Origin: Tuctoria greenei
Lineage: Eukaryota; Streptophyta; Magnoliopsida; Poales; Poaceae
DNA: 64,000 nt
Direction: 5' to 3'
Assembly (NCBI GenBank): GCA_036927565.1
Contig: JAYESD010000010.1
Coordinates: forward strand, 39,363,298-39,427,297
How positions within the stretch are numbered: the stretch's first letter is position 1; each line of letters begins with the position of its first letter. The notes beneath the pieces are model-generated. The model was not told where the DNA came from, did not search any database, and worked only from the letters and a program-made list of their open reading frames with translations. Shown one piece after another: positions 23,171-36,800 of this stretch. The position numbers and the translations under genes were made by a program.

Positions 23171-23694
23171 ATCGTTCGGTTTGGCGACAGTGAACCCACC
23201 CTATGGCTTTTCATCCGTATTTCCTGAGATCAAGCAAGAAATCCTAAGTGTTCGTCAAACACACTAATAAAATCCAATTCATCTTGAAATAATGACCATT
23301 CTTGAACAGAAGAAGTTCAAGACCGATGTGCTCCAGTGGAAACAAGCGATTCGTTCATTTGAAGTTTCCTACTGACCAGCATAGTAAGAGGCACAAGTCA
23401 ACCATACGTTCAGAACCGTGCGCACATCTTCATATGACACTGCTGATTACAGAATCAAGTAATTCAAGATAATTACCGATTATTATCCTTCTTCGCACAA
23501 AATATTCAAATATTCAGCCCTTTCAGGCTTCAGCAAACTTGTTTCTTTCACAAATATATGTTATTATACAAACGAAATGCAAAATGCTTTAGAACTGTAA
23601 TAGGAAAAATTACATGCATAAACAGTATTCCGCATATGCTGGGCTTGTACATTCAGGATATTTGATACATCTCACACTTGTGCCCATCATCCAG
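23171..23694. other. Intergenic sequence, nothing recognised
   Basis: About 520 bp between gypsy A and a GC-rich repeat. I see no convincing coding region, RNA gene or mobile-element end. Confidence 0.5.
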
Positions 23695-24375
23695 GGTTGT
23701 AAATTGCCGCCTGGATGTCTAGGCGCTTGCCGAGCGCCTGAAAGCCCAGGCGCCCGGCCAGGCAACGGGCTGAGTAGAGGGACGGCGGCGGCCAGGTGAG
23801 GAGGGGAGGCGCGGAGACGGCGAGTCGAGGAGGGGAGGCGGTGGAGGGAGGGGGAGGGGGGGAGCGCCGGACAGAGGCTGCACCGCCGGGATCTGGAGGG
23901 CGCCGCCGGGATCGTGAGTCGCGCGTGCGCTGGATTGAGTCGCGCGCTAGGACGGTCATCCACACTCTACTGCTCTCTGTGCGGCTAGATAGAGAGACGG
24001 TGGCCTAAAGATGACGATCAAACTGGTGTGTTATTGGACTGGGCCTAAAAATAAAGGTGTGACCCATCCTCTTCAGCTCTAACCCTAGCCATTTTTCCTC
24101 AACACCGTGCCTCCTCCGCCCACCAGCGCCGCCCCCGACTCTGCTCCGGCCTCCCAGCGCCGCCTCTGACATACTCCGGCCTTCCAGTGCCGTCTCCGAC
24201 CTCCTCCCGGCCTTCTGGCGCCGCGCCTGATCTTCTCCTTTCTCCCAGCATGTGACTGACCTCCTCCCAGCCTGCCAGCACCATGTTCAACCTCCACCAG
24301 GCGAGACGACCGATCATGGCGTCCGGCCCGAAACGACTGGACGCCTAGGCGCCTAGGCGTCGCCTGGCATCATCA
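23695..24375. mobile_element. GC-rich non-autonomous element with GCCTAGGCG-rich ends (tentative)
   Basis: The left end (GCCTGGATGTCTAGGCGC) and the right end (GGACGCCTAGGCGCCTAGGC) are roughly inverted to each other and rich in the palindrome GCCTAGGCG. The interior is GC-rich without a convincing ORF. Sequence on both sides is AT-rich. It lies just beyond the 3' UTR of the cullin gene. The superfamily is not assigned and no target duplication was fixed. Confidence 0.4.
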
Positions 24376-24787
24376 TCATCTCAAATAATTATATGATACA
24401 TAATTCATAAGAAATATGTATTGCCATTTTACTGCATCACAATTCACATCCCCAATTCATGATTCTCTCTTACAAATGGTACATGATTCAATTGGTAGGT
24501 CTGACATAGGCCTTGCTTGCTTGTTCTGCGGGCGTTGTCACCTGCAAATCTACTTTACTGGTGAGCTCTATCAACAGGCCAACCGCTAGGCAATCTGGGT
24601 GTACAGCAACAATGTGCCAATGGAAAGAACTGTCATTTACTGGCAGTTCTAGAAAATCCAAAGGGACAACGGAAGAGTAATAAGCAACACCACCGATATA
24701 TGAAGCAACACCACCGATATATCAAGCAACACCTCAGGGATGGAAGTCAGGCTCCGGGTATGTGCTGCTCCAGAGACGGGGAACTGA
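24376..24787 (-). other. CUL1: Probable 3' UTR of CUL1
   Basis: Sequence directly downstream of the cullin stop codon. It contains a 21-bp tandem duplication (AAGCAACACCACCGATATAT, copies near 24686 and 24707). The poly-A site cannot be fixed by eye. Confidence 0.5.
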
Positions 24788-24889
24788 TCAAGCCAAGTAT
24801 CTGTAGACATTCGGGTTATCTTTATCCCTTCCCAGGTAATCCCTTGTGATAAGATCCTCAATCCGCTTCTTTATGGCCTTGAAGTCAGG
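24788..24889 (-). CDS. CUL1: CUL1 exon 18 (residues 712-744)
   Basis: The last exon encodes PDFKAIKKRIEDLITRDYLG and ends NVYRYLA with a TGA stop at 24790-24788. This C-terminus (YRYLA) is invariant in CUL1-type cullins. It is separated from exon 17 by a 3.9-kb intron filled with mobile elements. Confidence 0.95.
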   Translation of the reverse strand, partial: PDFKAIKKRIEDLITRDYLGRDKDNPNVYRYLA

Positions 24890-27800
24890 CTACAGAGAAA
24901 GGCACAAAACTTTTAACATTTGAAATCGTCAGACAGCTCTAATAAAAGATAGAGATTCATTCCCCAAATGCCAGTTCAACCATATATACAAAAATACTAC
25001 ATAAAACAAAAATGCTACAAAGGTGATGGAGTTAGACAGAGGAAGTATGCCATAAACTGATCTTAAATGGGCAAGGGCCCCAGATAAAAAGGTCCTATAG
25101 TATCTATAATATTATGAAAACAGCCCTATTGAACAACGTCAAATATCATAGATTTGGACTTGCGACTGTTGGAAATCCGGTGCTGGTTCTCACTGCCAAT
25201 CATCCCCTCTATTCATTTACTAAGGATCCATGTGTAGTCCTAATATGATTGACCCACAGTCCAACTAGTACTTTTTATTCTTGCTCTACTAAACTCTAAC
25301 TCTTAACAACCTAGGACTCCTACTCCAAACTTAGTAGGACTCTTTCTCAAAACTAACTAATATTCCAAAAACAAGATTGACTAGAACAATCGCTCCCTTC
25401 TTGTTTTCTTCATGAACTCTAATCTTAACACACCTTGCACTCATCTTCATAGCCGCATCGTAGACTCAGCGATCGCACACTTTAATCAGGATGATTATCA
25501 CTCCTTCATCGTCCCACACCTTTGCACTCATCTTTAGCATGGCAAACAAACATCTTCCACCCTACAATGGTGAAAACACTTCTTCCATTCCCAACTCAAA
25601 CTCGGGACGGCACACATCTTTACATCACTTGCACTCAATCTCGATATGATGAGAACACATCTCTTACACCTTGCACTCAAGCTCGGGATGGAACACATTT
25701 ACATCTTGTGCACTCAATCTCGGGATGACACACATCTTTACATCCCGAACACGCCTCGATATGAGATGCTCACAACCACCCCATTGCTGTGAACATAGGG
25801 TACACCTGTGGTCAGATCCAACTCTGTACTATGCCAAACTCCACATGGTCACCCTGCTCACCGCAACCGCAGTGACCAAATCCACAACCGCTACAGAGCC
25901 ACGACGCCACACGAGTCTCCAGCTTCCCCTTGTCCAGCTCGTACGTGGCAAGCATGTCCCTATATGCGCTGCTCTAGACTGCGTCCAGGCCCAGTAGCTC
26001 CTCCCGCTAAGTCTGTAGACCGCACGTCGGACAACCAAATGACCATGATGTTGGCGGCCTTCCCACGTCCATAAGATGTCAAGCTTCCTCAAAGATTTGT
26101 GCATGTCCATGCACAGCCTCTATTCGGGTCCCTGCCCGCTCGTGCCCATCCACGCGTCCGAGTTGCGATGTCGGGAGCAACGTCGAGCTCTGCGTCATCC
26201 ATGCACGTCCACAACCCAATCAATCCCGACGCACCGAGCCCCGCACCAATCTTCCTCAGGGTGTCCTTAGTCTGAAGTTGCGCCATGCTGAATCGACTGA
26301 TCCGTGAAGCCACGCGCCATTAACCTCGTCCCTAGCTCGGCCACCAGGATCCGCCAGATTCGCGCCCGCCATGGCACAGATCGAGTTAGGAGTGCCCCAT
26401 CGCGTGCAGCTAACTCTAGGACACACCTTCCTCGCGCTGCCATGCTCACCCGAGGCCACGTCGCATGCTGGATTGGCTAGCCCCTTCTTCTGCCCCTGTA
26501 TCTCTCTTGACATATGGAGCAGTTCAAGGCTGGATTGGCCTCCAACAGCACGTTCTCTCCAGGGAAGCGGATTAGATCTTGAATATAAAACTCTGATACT
26601 AAATTGTGGAAATCCAACACTAATTCTATTTGTCTAGCAGCCTCTATTCATTTTCTTATACAGGGGTACAAGTGTTGTCTTACTGCAATTTAACCCACAG
26701 CCTGACTAGGACTATTTATTTCTGCTCTACTAGGACTCTTAAGTCTTAACCACCAAGGACTCCTACTCCAAACCAAGTAGGACTCAATAACGAATATTCC
26801 AAAAAAAAAGATTAACTCTAACAGCGACAACCTTTGTAAAAACTACAAAATGTGCGTCTGGTTGCCTAAATTACCTGAAAAGAGGAAAGATAAAGTACCT
26901 CGGGGTGACATCAAGAATTAAGCCTAGCTGAGTTCGTTAAGTGTGTGGATGCACAAGCTGATCCCAGGTTCAAGACCTTTTCGACTTGAATTTGAATTTT
27001 TTTTGGCATTTTAAACTACTTAGTAGAACCAAGACCGAGTATATGAGGTGCAACTTTAGTGATGTCGGGTGTGTAGTCTACAAAGACCAGGGCCGGGCCG
27101 GTAAAATCCGTGGCCCTGTATGAAATACTAAAATAGGGTATATTTTTTATAGAAAACATATATATAAATCTATAACAATATATATTATAATAATACAATA
27201 TAAATTATAAAAGATGATCACGTATGACAAGTTGTGTAACAAAAGATGATGCGTTGAGTATGGTTAGGGCACGCTCTTACGTGTACCAAATTTTTGTATT
27301 GATTGAAGTTAAGGTTGAAGTCGTGAAGCGGTCTTGGGATCCTGCAATGGTGTCATCGACGGCCGACCTTTGCGGGTCTACGGTGTATCGTGATAGCAAC
27401 TGCAGACCTACTAACCTACCGCTTGCACCTTGCGATGCACATTCCTGTAATTTAAAGTTGTGAAGACTATCGAGATGGTAGATGCAATCATGATCAAAAC
27501 AAAATTTGGAGGTCACACTCGATACGGGTTGGCAAGGTGAGTAGGAAGATAGATTGTGCGATCGATGAATGAAATATAAAAAAATACCCCTTGAAGTTTG
27601 TGGTCTGGTGGTCAACGTGAAGGCATCCAACAAAATCGGCACTCGACTTTCATGGCACACGAACATTACCAAGATTCTACAGGACAACACATCACAAGAT
27701 GTCATGATCAGTAGTTGAGACAGCAGTATGACACCTATAGAACTGTGAATGAATCACGATTTAATGTCGATTGAGATTAGCAAGACTCGAGACAAGAGTG

Positions 27801-30800
27801 ATCAGCAAATCAAGAGACGGAGGTTGGACGGTTTCCTTCCGTTTGAGTAGACTAACAGTCAATAACTATTCAATTTGACCTCAATATACAAAACGTTTTA
27901 CCAGATGAAATGCTTAGGAATGGGGCCCCTGCAAATTGGGGGCCCTGTGCGGAGGCACAGCCTACACATGCCTGTGCTCGGGGCTGACAAGGACAAGTAG
28001 TACCTAGGAGGGACACATTTCGATATTTAGGGTCAATGTTACAAAGCAATGGTGATATTGACGAAGATGTTTGCCACAGGATCAAGATCGGGTGGATGAA
28101 GTGGCAGCAAGCATCTAGAATTTTATGTGATAAGGTCTCACAAAAACTAAAAGGAAAATTCTATAGGATGGTGGTCGGACATGCGATGTTGTATGGAGCA
28201 GAATATTGGCCAACTAAAAGGCAACATGTCCAACAAATGAGTATTGCAGAGATGCGCATGCTACGGTAGATGTGTGATCACGTAAGGAGAGACAAAATTA
28301 GAAATGAGATGATACATGATAGGGTAGGTGTGGCACCGATTGAGGAGAAACTAGTCCAACATCACCTACAGTGGTTTGGGCATATCCAGCAATGACCTCG
28401 AGAAGAATCGGTTAACTGAGATTATAAAGAATAGAGAAAATTTTAGAAGAGGTAGATGTCGACCAAGGTTGACATGGCAAGAGGCGGTGAAGCGAGACTT
28501 AAAGAGTGGGACATACCTAGAGATTTGACTCATGATACATGATAGTGTTGCATGGAAATTAGCAATTCATGTGTCAGAATCTTAGTTTATTCGTATTTTG
28601 TTACTCTTATCTTCTTTCCTATTATTTTATCTCCAAAATAAATAAATTTTAAATCTTATTCTATTTGTATTTTTTTACTCTCATCTTATTTTCTATAACT
28701 TCTCATCAAATTGTTGGGTTTCATTTCTAGCCGACCCCAACTTGCTTGGGACAAAGACTTGGTTGTTGTTGTTATTTGAACTACTTCCCAAAATAAATAG
28801 TTTTCATACCTTGAACATGCGACCAAGCTGCTCCACACACTCCATAACAAGTTGTTGATGATTCAAAACTTTACGACTCTTCATAATGCGCACAATGGAT
28901 GCATCAATCGCATACCGACGATCCTTGTCAACATCTTCAACTACTTTCCTTTTCTCATCAATAGGAGGGAGAGGAATCTACAAATAGTATAAAAAATCAG
29001 AATTGTGCATAAAAACTAAAAGTAAAAAAGATCCATCTATCAACAAAACATGAAATCGAAACATACCTTTATCCTTCGCATCTTGTCAATAAATTTTGAA
29101 TTGAACTCAAATACATCATTTGGAGAAATAGATTTGTTATTTGGTTCTTTATTAAGAATCTTGTATTTCGCACAAGAGAGAGAATGGAGCAGTCGAATAA
29201 CATCATCATCCGAGAGATTTAGCTGTGTCACAATCTCAGAATAACTAAGCTTGCGAGCTTCATTAAACAATAGCAGCAATGCAGCCTACCAACAAAGGAT
29301 GACCGATCAGAGATCTAAGACATATAGCAAATGCTGACTGAAATGCAGCTTAGATTTACCTGATAAGTTGTAACAATGAGCTCCATGCTTTTCGCTTCGA
29401 ACTTAGCATTGATATTACATGTTCCTAAAGAATATATCCAGGTAAGCTTCCTGTGTTTTGTTCTAGTTTCATAAAACTCCTTGAAAACCTCTACGCATTT
29501 CACCTGAAAATAATATTGAAAATGACAATACGTATAACTAAGGCATTAAATCAACAGACTCCAGGAAAAAAGGAAAAAGTAAATTATTGACCAAGTTAAG
29601 AAAAGCTCTATGCAGCTCTCTAGTTGGCATGAAGAAGAATCAAAATCACCATTTCAGAAGGCAGATTTAGATCGAAAGATTTGTAACTTGGCCAAAATCC
29701 TGTTGTCAGAACAGTAACAGCCAAGTCTATCCCAGGATTTAACTCGGGATGGGTGCTTATGAACTCCTCAAATTTTGTCTGATGATCTCTTGCAATGGTT
29801 AGATCAGTAACCATGCCCTCCATTTTTGAAGTGAATTGCCCTCCGCACTGTTGTTTTAGTTTGGTGAGGATGCTTCTTTCATGCTCATCATTAGCACTCT
29901 TGTCAAAAAGTAATCTCCTTGCAAGCTTCTTTCTGCAATTAGCACCCAAAATCAATGAATCCATATTTGTCCCTGAGATTGAAGACTGTTTGACCAGCAT
30001 GCAGGAAAATAGAAGATTACCTGTAAAATTCAGCAAACAGGTCCTTGTCGCTGATGTAGGCAAGTAGCCTTACCACCTGGTAATTGAACACTTGCAAAAT
30101 AAATTTCCTACTTTTGAAAACTGTAATGGCATTAGCAGTATAAGCAGAACGAATTGATGGTTGTACCTTCTCAAGGGTATCTTCAATTGCTTCATCACTA
30201 AGCTTTTCACTGCCACCTTTCTTTAAAATATTGTCGCAGAAGGTAGCTAGCAATTCAGCATTTGAACTACCAGCAACACCTTTATTGCAGAAAACTTCAA
30301 AAGCCTCTTTAAGAGCCTGCATAAATAACACACAAAACACAGGCCACCATTTCAATATGGTTGACACAATGGTATGAAATAAAAGCCATAGATAAGTAAA
30401 TCAAGTGCCAAACCTTATGGAAGAGTGTGTGGCCCTGGAAACACTCTGTGACATATGCTAAGTACTTGTCATGCAGCTCAATGATTTTTCGGACAAATAT
30501 CTAAAATGAAAAGCTCTGTGGGTGAAAGATGGCATAACAAAACTGAAGACACATCAATATCATATCAAGACATGAACCTGTTCCTGCAGACCAACCATGC
30601 CCTTCTTCTCTGGCTGTAATACAAAAAATATATTTAGATAACAATCAGATGGAGAAATCAAAAGAAAGCAGGTAAGGATACAACAATAAGAAGCAACAAA
30701 TATACTAATATGGAATAAAAAAGTACAGGGAAATTTTTGATGCACTGGTAGCCCCTGACAAGTCCCTCCCCCCAACACACACACACCAAAAGAAAACAAT

Positions 30801-33800
30801 CATACCCTTCTTTTCGTTTTTTTATTCTTTGCAGATTGTTGAAAGAATTGTACATGATGGAAGTCAGCAGACTTCCATTAATAATGCTCGGTCAAAGTCT
30901 TATATAACTGGATTTAGCGTAAAAGAGAAAAATATAGGGAGCTAGCAAGCAAGCATGACTAGTTATCACCTTGTATCCAAGCCATTGTCATATAATAAGA
31001 TAGTAAAAAAAACATCGTTGGCAAATATTCCTGGTTTTGGCATGCAAAAACGTCTACGGTCCACATAGCTTGCTTGTCCTTATAAATATTCTCAGCTCTG
31101 CATTAGAGCATCTAATTCTTAGCAAAAAAAATTCAAAAGAAAGAAACCCAACAATTTCTTTTAGAAGGAAGTAAAAGAAAGAAAGAGAGATAAGAGTAAC
31201 AAAGACAAGTTAACTAAGGTTTTAGAACATGAATTGTTAATTTCCATGCAGTCGGCAGTCCTATCTGATAGAATAAGTCTTGTAGTCCTTTGGTCTTTGG
31301 TCCCCTAGTCCCTTGTACCCTTGTCCTTAGTTTGTTGTATCTTAGTCTTTGGTCTTTGGTCCCTGTTGTACTCTATTCATTTGGTCTTTGCGGCCCTAAG
31401 TAGGACAGCAGCATCTTAGATTAGAGGACAACATCTAGGACAGTTAGAACAACATTAGCATCTTAGCATCTTGGACTAGCAAGAATGCATATGCTTGGCT
31501 GCCCTGGGCTGCTATAAAATGTAGCCTCAACCTCTTGAGTTGGCATGGCATTGTGTGAGAAATAGACAAGAAAATTGACTCAACTCTCTAGTGCCATCCT
31601 CTCTTCAATGAAAGTAAAAATTCAGCTACTAACACTTGGTATCAGAGCCGTTCTATCCTGCAGCCTAAACATCTTATGCTCATCTCCTTCTCGCGCCTCT
31701 CTCTGTCCGCAACCGGTAGCAGGAACACCGGCTGCCCCAACTCATCCTTCTCCTGCACAGACGAGCAGCAACTTGTCTTCCCCACACAGCAGCCTCCCAC
31801 TAGTTCGCGATGTCTGACGGGACAGTCTTAGCGCTTGGTCGCCTCAAGCCCGCGGCAGACGGAGGTCGCCGCGGCAGAGACTGCGGCGACGACGGCACTG
31901 GCGGCAAGGTTCGCTGCGGCGGAACTAGCAGCAGCGAGGGCGGAAGTGGAAGCAGCGGCAGCAGAGCTGGAGGCTCTGCGCAGCAGTAGCTCCAGCCGCT
32001 CTGTCGACGGCAGCGTCGACGATGAGCTCAGGCCGACAAGGGAGGCGTGAGCACGGGAGGTGCAGCGAGCAGCCGTGTGCCCATGGCCGCAGCCCAGGCA
32101 GGCGCAGACGCGCGGTGGCGCTCCCAGCGGCAGCGACTGGGTCGACGGAGAACGCGGCCATCACAGGCGGCGCGGTTCTCCCTCCCCAGACGGGTACCAT
32201 GGACACCACGGGGTCCAGGCCATTGTCAAGGACATCGGTCCCGGCAGTGGGTGGTCTACCCTCACCAAGACCAACTACGTCGAGTGGGTCGCGGTGCTGA
32301 GGGTACGGCTCCAGGTGCAACACATGTAGGAAGTAGTTCGGTATGGCGACGTCAACTACTACGAGGATCAACAGGCGCTGGATGCCCTCATTGTTGTAGT
32401 CCCGCCCGAGATGCAGTTCTCGCTTTTCAAGAAGCGGGCTGCTGAGGAGGCTTGGGATGCCATCGTTGTGGCACGCATCGGCAGCGACTGCGCCTGCAAG
32501 ACCACACTGCAGGTGCTTCGCAAGGAGTGGGAGAACCTGGCTTTTAAGCCAGGTGAGGACGTTGATGACTTCGCTCTCCATCTCAACACTTTGTTGCAGA
32601 AGTTGGTGCAGTTCAGCGACGACACCTACGACGAGGAGAGAGCCGTCGAGAAACTCTTTCGTTGCATCCCCGAGAAGTACAAGCAGATCACTCGATCGAT
32701 CGAGTCTCTGTTGGACCTCTCCACGATGTCGACCGAAGAGGCGATTGGTCGCCTCAAGGTCGTCGACAGCGACGAACCACAACCTCTCTCGGGGGCCTAT
32801 CACCATTGGCGGGAAGCTTCATCTCACTCGCGAGCAGTGGGAGGCTGGCCAGGGTGACCGGAAGAAGGGGGAGCCCTCTTCCTCGACAGGCGGCCGCAGG
32901 CGCGGCAAGTCGCGCAAGGGGCGCGGAGGTGCCCAGGCCGGGGCGCAAGGGGCGCGAAGGCACCCAGGGCGGTGCCACCAGCAACCACAAGCCGGCACGA
33001 GGCGACACCTGCCACAACTGTGGCAAGCTTGGTCATTGGGCCAGAGAGTGTCGACAGCCACGACGTGGTCAGGCCCACGTCGCATAAGTGGAGGAGGAGG
33101 CCCACGTCACACAGGTGGAGGAGGAGCCAGCGTTGCTCATGGCACATGGAAGCATCAAGCCACCTCTAGTGGCATCGACCACAGCGGCTCTCTTTCATCT
33201 TGATGAGCCAAGAGCACACGCTTTCCTCGGCGACGGCTCCAGCAACGACAAGACTGACGGGTGGTGCCTCGACACCGGCGCCACCCATCACATGAACGAT
33301 CGACGGGAGTTCTTCGCCGAGCTTGATACCAATGTTCGAGGCTCCGTCAAGTTTGGTGACGCCTCCGACTGGATATCAAGGGTGTCGGCTCCGTCATCCT
33401 CACCGCCGAGTCCGGTGAGCACAAGCTGCTCGTCGGAGTCTACTACATCCCCGCGTTGAAAAACTCCATCAGCTTGGGACAGCTGGATGAGAGCAGTTCG
33501 CGCGTGGAGATCAAGGACGGAGTCATGAGGATTTGGGATCGCCATTGTCGCCTTCTTGCCAAGGTAACTAGAGGCACCAATCGACTCTATGTCCTTCACG
33601 TGCAGGTAACACAGCTTGTCTGTCTTGCCACTCGTCGGGAGGACGAGGCATGGCAGTGGCACGAGCGCTTTGGGCATCTTCACTTCGATGCCCTAAAGCA
33701 GCTCAGTGTCAACGAGATGGTGCAAGGCATGCCATGCCTTGACCACCTGGAGCAGCTCCGCGACGTCTACGTGTTGACGAAGCAGAGGCGACTTCCTTTT

Positions 33801-36800
33801 CCCCAGCAGTCGGGCTTTCGAGCCAAGGAGCGACTCGAGCTTGTTCACAGAGACTTGTGTGGCCTGGTGACACTGGCTACACCAAGAGGCCGACACTACT
33901 TCTTGCTGCTCGTCGACAACCTCTCTCGCTACATGTGGGTGGTGGTCCTTGGCAGCAAGGGAGAGTCTGCGAACGCCATCAGGCGCGCGCAGGCCACTGC
34001 GGAGGCAGAGTGCAGCCGCAAGGTGCGCGTGTTGCGCACCGACAACGACGGCGAATTCACGGCGGTTGAATTCGCGTCGTATTGCGCGGATGAGGGTGTT
34101 CAGCGCCACTACTCCGCGCCCTACAGCCCGCAGCAGAACGGCGTCGTCGAACGGCGCAACCAGACGGTTGTGGAGATGACTCGGGCCCTCCTCAAGCTGA
34201 GGGGAATGCCGGTTGTCTTCTAGGGAGAGGCGGTGGTGACGGTCTTCTACATCCTCAATCGTTCGTCCACCAAGGCTCTCCACGGCATGACGCCGTACGA
34301 GGCTTGGTATGGGCGCAAGCCGGCAGTCTCTCACCTACGGGTCTTCGGCTGCCTCGCATTCGCCAAGGAGCTTGGCCAGATCGGCAAGCTCGACGACGGG
34401 AGCAATCCTGGGGTGTTCATCGGCTACGCGGAAGGTTCGAAGGCCTACCGCATTCTTGACCCAGAGACACAGCCTGTGCGCACGACGCGCGACGTTGTGT
34501 TCAACGAAGGGCGAGGATGGGCATGGGGTTGTGTTCAACGAAGGGCGAGGATGGGCATGGGACAAGGCGGTGGACGACAGTTCGACCTCAACGAACGATG
34601 ACTTCATCGTCGACTACGTCCACTTCAAGGGAGCTGGGGGAGTAGGCAGCTCTTCTCCACCGAGCGCGTCTACCCCAGCCCCCGAGCGTCCACCTCCACC
34701 TCAGTCGGCGACCCCACGCACTCCAGCACCGACGGCCACCCCTATGGGCACGTCCACTCTGTCGCCAGCTCGTGTCGAGCACGACCCAGTGGAGTTTGTT
34801 ACTCCGCTCTCCCACGTCGAGGAACACCTCGACGCATGCTACGATGGCGAGCAGTTGTGGTATCGCAAGATGGAGAACATTCTCGACAACCAGCCAGTGT
34901 CTGGACTAGCCCCTCACGATCTGGATGATCAAGATTCGGAGGCGCAGCTGCACCTTGTGTGCGACGACGGTGAGCCTCGGTCTTTCGCGGAGGCCGAGAA
35001 ACACGCAGCATGGCCTGCCGCGATACAGTCGGAGATGCACGCGGTTAAGACGAACCGCACTTGGAAGCTTGCTGGCCTCCCTAGCGGTCACCGTGCGATT
35101 ACCCTTAAGTGGGTGTTCAAGCTAAAGAGGGATGAAGTCGGCGCCATCGTCAAGCAGAAGGCTCACTTGGTGGCACGCGGCTTCGTGCAGCAGGAGGGGA
35201 TCGACTTCAACGATGCCTTTGCCCCCGTGGCACGGATGGAATCCGTACGACTCCTTGGGCTGGCTGCCCAAGAAGGCTAGAGTGTCCAACACATGGATGT
35301 CAAGTCGGCGTTTCTCAACGGCGACTTGAAGGAGGAGGTCTACGTACACCAGCCGCCGAGGTTTGCGCTCCCTGGCAAGGAGGGCAAGGTGTTGCATCTG
35401 CGCAAGACCCTCTATGGCTTGCGGCAGGCACCACGGGCGTGGAATGTCGAGTTCCATTCCACGCTCAAGAGGATGAGCTTCGGGCAATGCCCGCACGAGG
35501 CGGCCATCTACCGGCGGGTAATGGAGAAAACACCCTACTAGTGGGTGTCTACGTCGACGACTTGGTGATCACCGACACCAAGGATGTGGTGGTGGCAGCG
35601 TTCAAGGAAGAGATGAAAGCCACCTTCCAGATGAGTGACCTGGGATCCCTCTCCTTCTACCTAGGGATTGAGGTGCACCAGGCCGACTCCAGGATCACAC
35701 TTTGACAGTCCGCCTACGCCAAGCGCATTGTTGAGCTAGCTGGGCTCACAAACTGCAACCCAGCTCACACTCCGATGGAGGAGAGGTTGAAGCTGAACTG
35801 CGACAGCACAACGGAGGAGGTGGACGCTACACAGTACCGGCGCCTTGTGGGGAGCCTTCGCTACCTCGCCCACACACAGCCGGACTTGGCATTCTCCGTC
35901 GGCTACGTTAGTCGGTTGTCGCGGCGACCGGCAACGAAGCACCAGCAGGCTGTGAAGAGGATCATCCGCTATGTTGCGGGGACTCTCGATCACGGTCTCC
36001 ACTACCCGAGGTGTCCCCTTGTCGAGTACAGAGTCAGCGACCACGCCGGCGACAACGAACCAGCAAAAGCACGAGCGGGATCCTCTTCTTCTTCGACAAG
36101 TGCCTCGTTAGCTGGCAGTCAGTCAAGCAGCAGGTGATGGCCATGTCCAGCTGCGAGGCCGAGTACAAAGCGGCCTCCACCGCTTCGACTCAGGCGCTCT
36201 GGCTTGTTCGACTGCTTGGTGATCTCCTCGGCAGAGACATTGGAGCAGTGGAACTCAGGGTGGACAACGTGTCTGCTCTGGCCCTGGCAAAGAACCCTGT
36301 TTTCCATGAACGGAGCAAGCACATCCGCGTAAGGTACCACTTCATCTGAGGCTGCTTGGAGGAAGGGAGCATCAAGGCGAACTACATCAACACCAATGAC
36401 CAGCTTGCGGACTTGCCCACCAAGCCCCTTGGGAGGCTCAAGTTCATTGAATTTCGCTCCAGGATCGGGATGGTCCAACCCTCCCAGAAGACAACGTACA
36501 AGACTTAGGGGGAGAATGATGGAATAAGTCTTGTAGTCCTTTGGTCTTTGGTCCCCTAGTCCTTATATTCATGTCCTTAGTTTGTTGTACCTTAGTCCTT
36601 GGTCTTTGGTCCCTGTTATACTCTAGTCTTTTGGTCTTTGTGGCCCTAAGTAGGACAACATCCTCTTAGACTAGAGGACAGCATCTAGGACAGCTTAGGA
36701 CAACATTAGCATCTTCGTATCTTGGACTAGCAAGAAGGCATATGCTTGGCTGCCTTAGGCTGCTATAAAATGTAGCCTCAACCCCTTGGGTTGGCATGGC

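Larger units (their letters stand above)
25167..26823 (-). mobile_element. TRIM/LARD-like non-autonomous LTR element in CUL1 intron 17
   Basis: Two short LTRs (25167-25388 and 26605-26823) flank an interior of about 1.2 kb with no pol motifs. Target duplication GCGAC is perfect (25162-25166 and 26824-26828). Orientation is minus: next to the right LTR the minus strand reads TAGTATCAGAG, one base off the tRNA-iMet primer site. Next to the left LTR it reads AAGAAGGGAGCGA, a polypurine tract. Total length is 1657 bp. LTRs begin TGTT and end CCACA or CCAACA. Confidence 0.85.

Noticed and set aside
26915..27010. A true tRNA gene
   Set aside because: A- and B-box-like motifs are present, but no cloverleaf could be drawn; it fits a SINE head better.
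31925..32806. 293-codon minus-strand open frame
   Set aside because: It is antisense to the GC-rich copia gag and has no domain.
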